64,000 nucleotides of DNA. Origin: Magnetospirillum sp. SS-4 (GTDB lineage: Bacteria > Pseudomonadota > Alphaproteobacteria > Rhodospirillales > Magnetospirillaceae). The position numbers were made by a program, and so were the translations under genes. This document shows, one piece after another, positions 63,734 through 64,000 of this stretch. Numbering within the stretch: the stretch's first letter is position 1; every line of letters begins with the position of its first letter. The stretch covers positions 1 through 64,000 of the forward strand of contig NZ_CACVCH010000053.1 of NCBI RefSeq assembly GCF_902729425.1, in the 5' to 3' direction. The notes beneath the pieces were generated by a model, which was not told the DNA's origin, made no database searches, and worked only from the letters and a program-made list of their open reading frames with translations.

Positions 63734-64000
63734 GTGCCATCCGAGACAATTGGCGTAATCGCCTCCCGCTACGCCGCCGCCCTTTTCGATCTGGCCGATT
63801 CGTCGTCCTCCCTCGATCAAGTGGCCGGCGACCTCAAGACGTTGAAGGTCATGATCCGCGACAGCGCCGATCTGCGCCGCCTCGTCGACAGCCCCGTGCT
63901 CAGCCGCGCGGAACAGGGCAGGGCGATCACCGCCGTTGCCCAGGCCTGCGGCTTTTCCGAGCTGACAACGAAATTCCTGGGGCTGGCGGCCAGAAACCGC
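63734..64000 (+). CDS. atpH: F1 ATP synthase delta subunit, 5' part (cut by the window end)
   Basis: The first 89 codons are present. A GTG start at 63734 leads into IASRYAAALFDLAD, the family signature of the delta subunit, and the RLVDSPVLSRAEQ region. The subunit links F1 to the stator stalk. The gene continues beyond the window, where atpAGDC would be expected. The sequence is intact as far as it goes. Confidence 0.93.
   Translation, partial: MPSETIGVIASRYAAALFDLADSSSSLDQVAGDLKTLKVMIRDSADLRRLVDSPVLSRAEQGRAITAVAQACGFSELTTKFLGLAARNR

Overview
The window is GC-rich, densely coded DNA from an alphaproteobacterium. Gene content and order (priA next to an F1 ATP synthase delta-subunit gene, efp next to suhB, several CoA-ester catabolic blocks, soluble chemotaxis transducer) point to the Rhodospirillales and fit the Magnetospirillum/Paramagnetospirillum lineage. 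The genus is an inference from protein flavour; no rRNA or magnetosome gene is present. All calls were made by reading the sequence, without database searches.

Layout. 1-0.9 kb: murI, whose first catalytic cysteine is replaced by Asp. 1.2-7.5 kb: acyl-CoA/valine catabolism, with an SDR dehydrogenase, a 3-hydroxyisobutyryl-CoA hydrolase and a MatB-type malonyl-CoA ligase on the minus strand under a GntR regulator, and an isobutyryl-CoA dehydrogenase and 3-hydroxyisobutyrate dehydrogenase on the plus strand. 7.6-17.4 kb: a branched-chain-type (Liv) ABC importer operon (livG, H, M, K, F) interleaved with two adenylate-forming enzymes and closed by an aldehyde dehydrogenase. 17.4-18.0 kb: a MntA/HepT toxin-antitoxin pair. 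18.1-21.7 kb: thiolase, acyl-CoA dehydrogenase, tandem UspA protein and thioesterase. 21.7-27.5 kb: soluble chemotaxis transducer, lipoprotein and a complete sulfate importer (sbp-cysT-cysW-cysA). 27.7-31.4 kb: AEC carrier and divergent sodium/proton antiporters nhaD and nhaA. 31.4-41.9 kb: glycogen metabolism (glgB, glgX, malQ, glgP) with an orphan antitoxin-like gene and a DUF4160/DUF2442 pair inserted between the enzymes. 42-46.8 kb: efp, suhB and a three-gene envelope cluster (proline-rich OmpA-like, MotA/TolQ-like, MotB-like). 46.8-53.6 kb: ABC ATPase, small zinc-finger protein, polA and mutS (convergent, stop codons touching). 53.7-58.2 kb: surface-sugar genes, hydrolase, an AT-richer methyltransferase and a lipoprotein. 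58.2-64 kb: cspA, a Tat-type GH1 beta-glucosidase, acylphosphatase, 4.5S SRP RNA, DUF484 protein, priA and the 5' part of atpH.

How it fits together. The first third is a platform for taking up and oxidising carboxylic acids or branched-chain compounds: the importer delivers a substrate, the ligases activate it, and the dehydrogenases, thiolase and thioesterase process CoA esters. The glycogen block handles branching, debranching, disproportionation and phosphorolysis but lacks glgA and glgC here. The points most worth pursuing are the altered MurI active site, the stator-like MotA/MotB cluster outside any flagellar context, a near-perfect GntR operator, a dispersed intergenic repeat that supplies a ribosome binding site, and an 11-base homopolymer inside nhaD.
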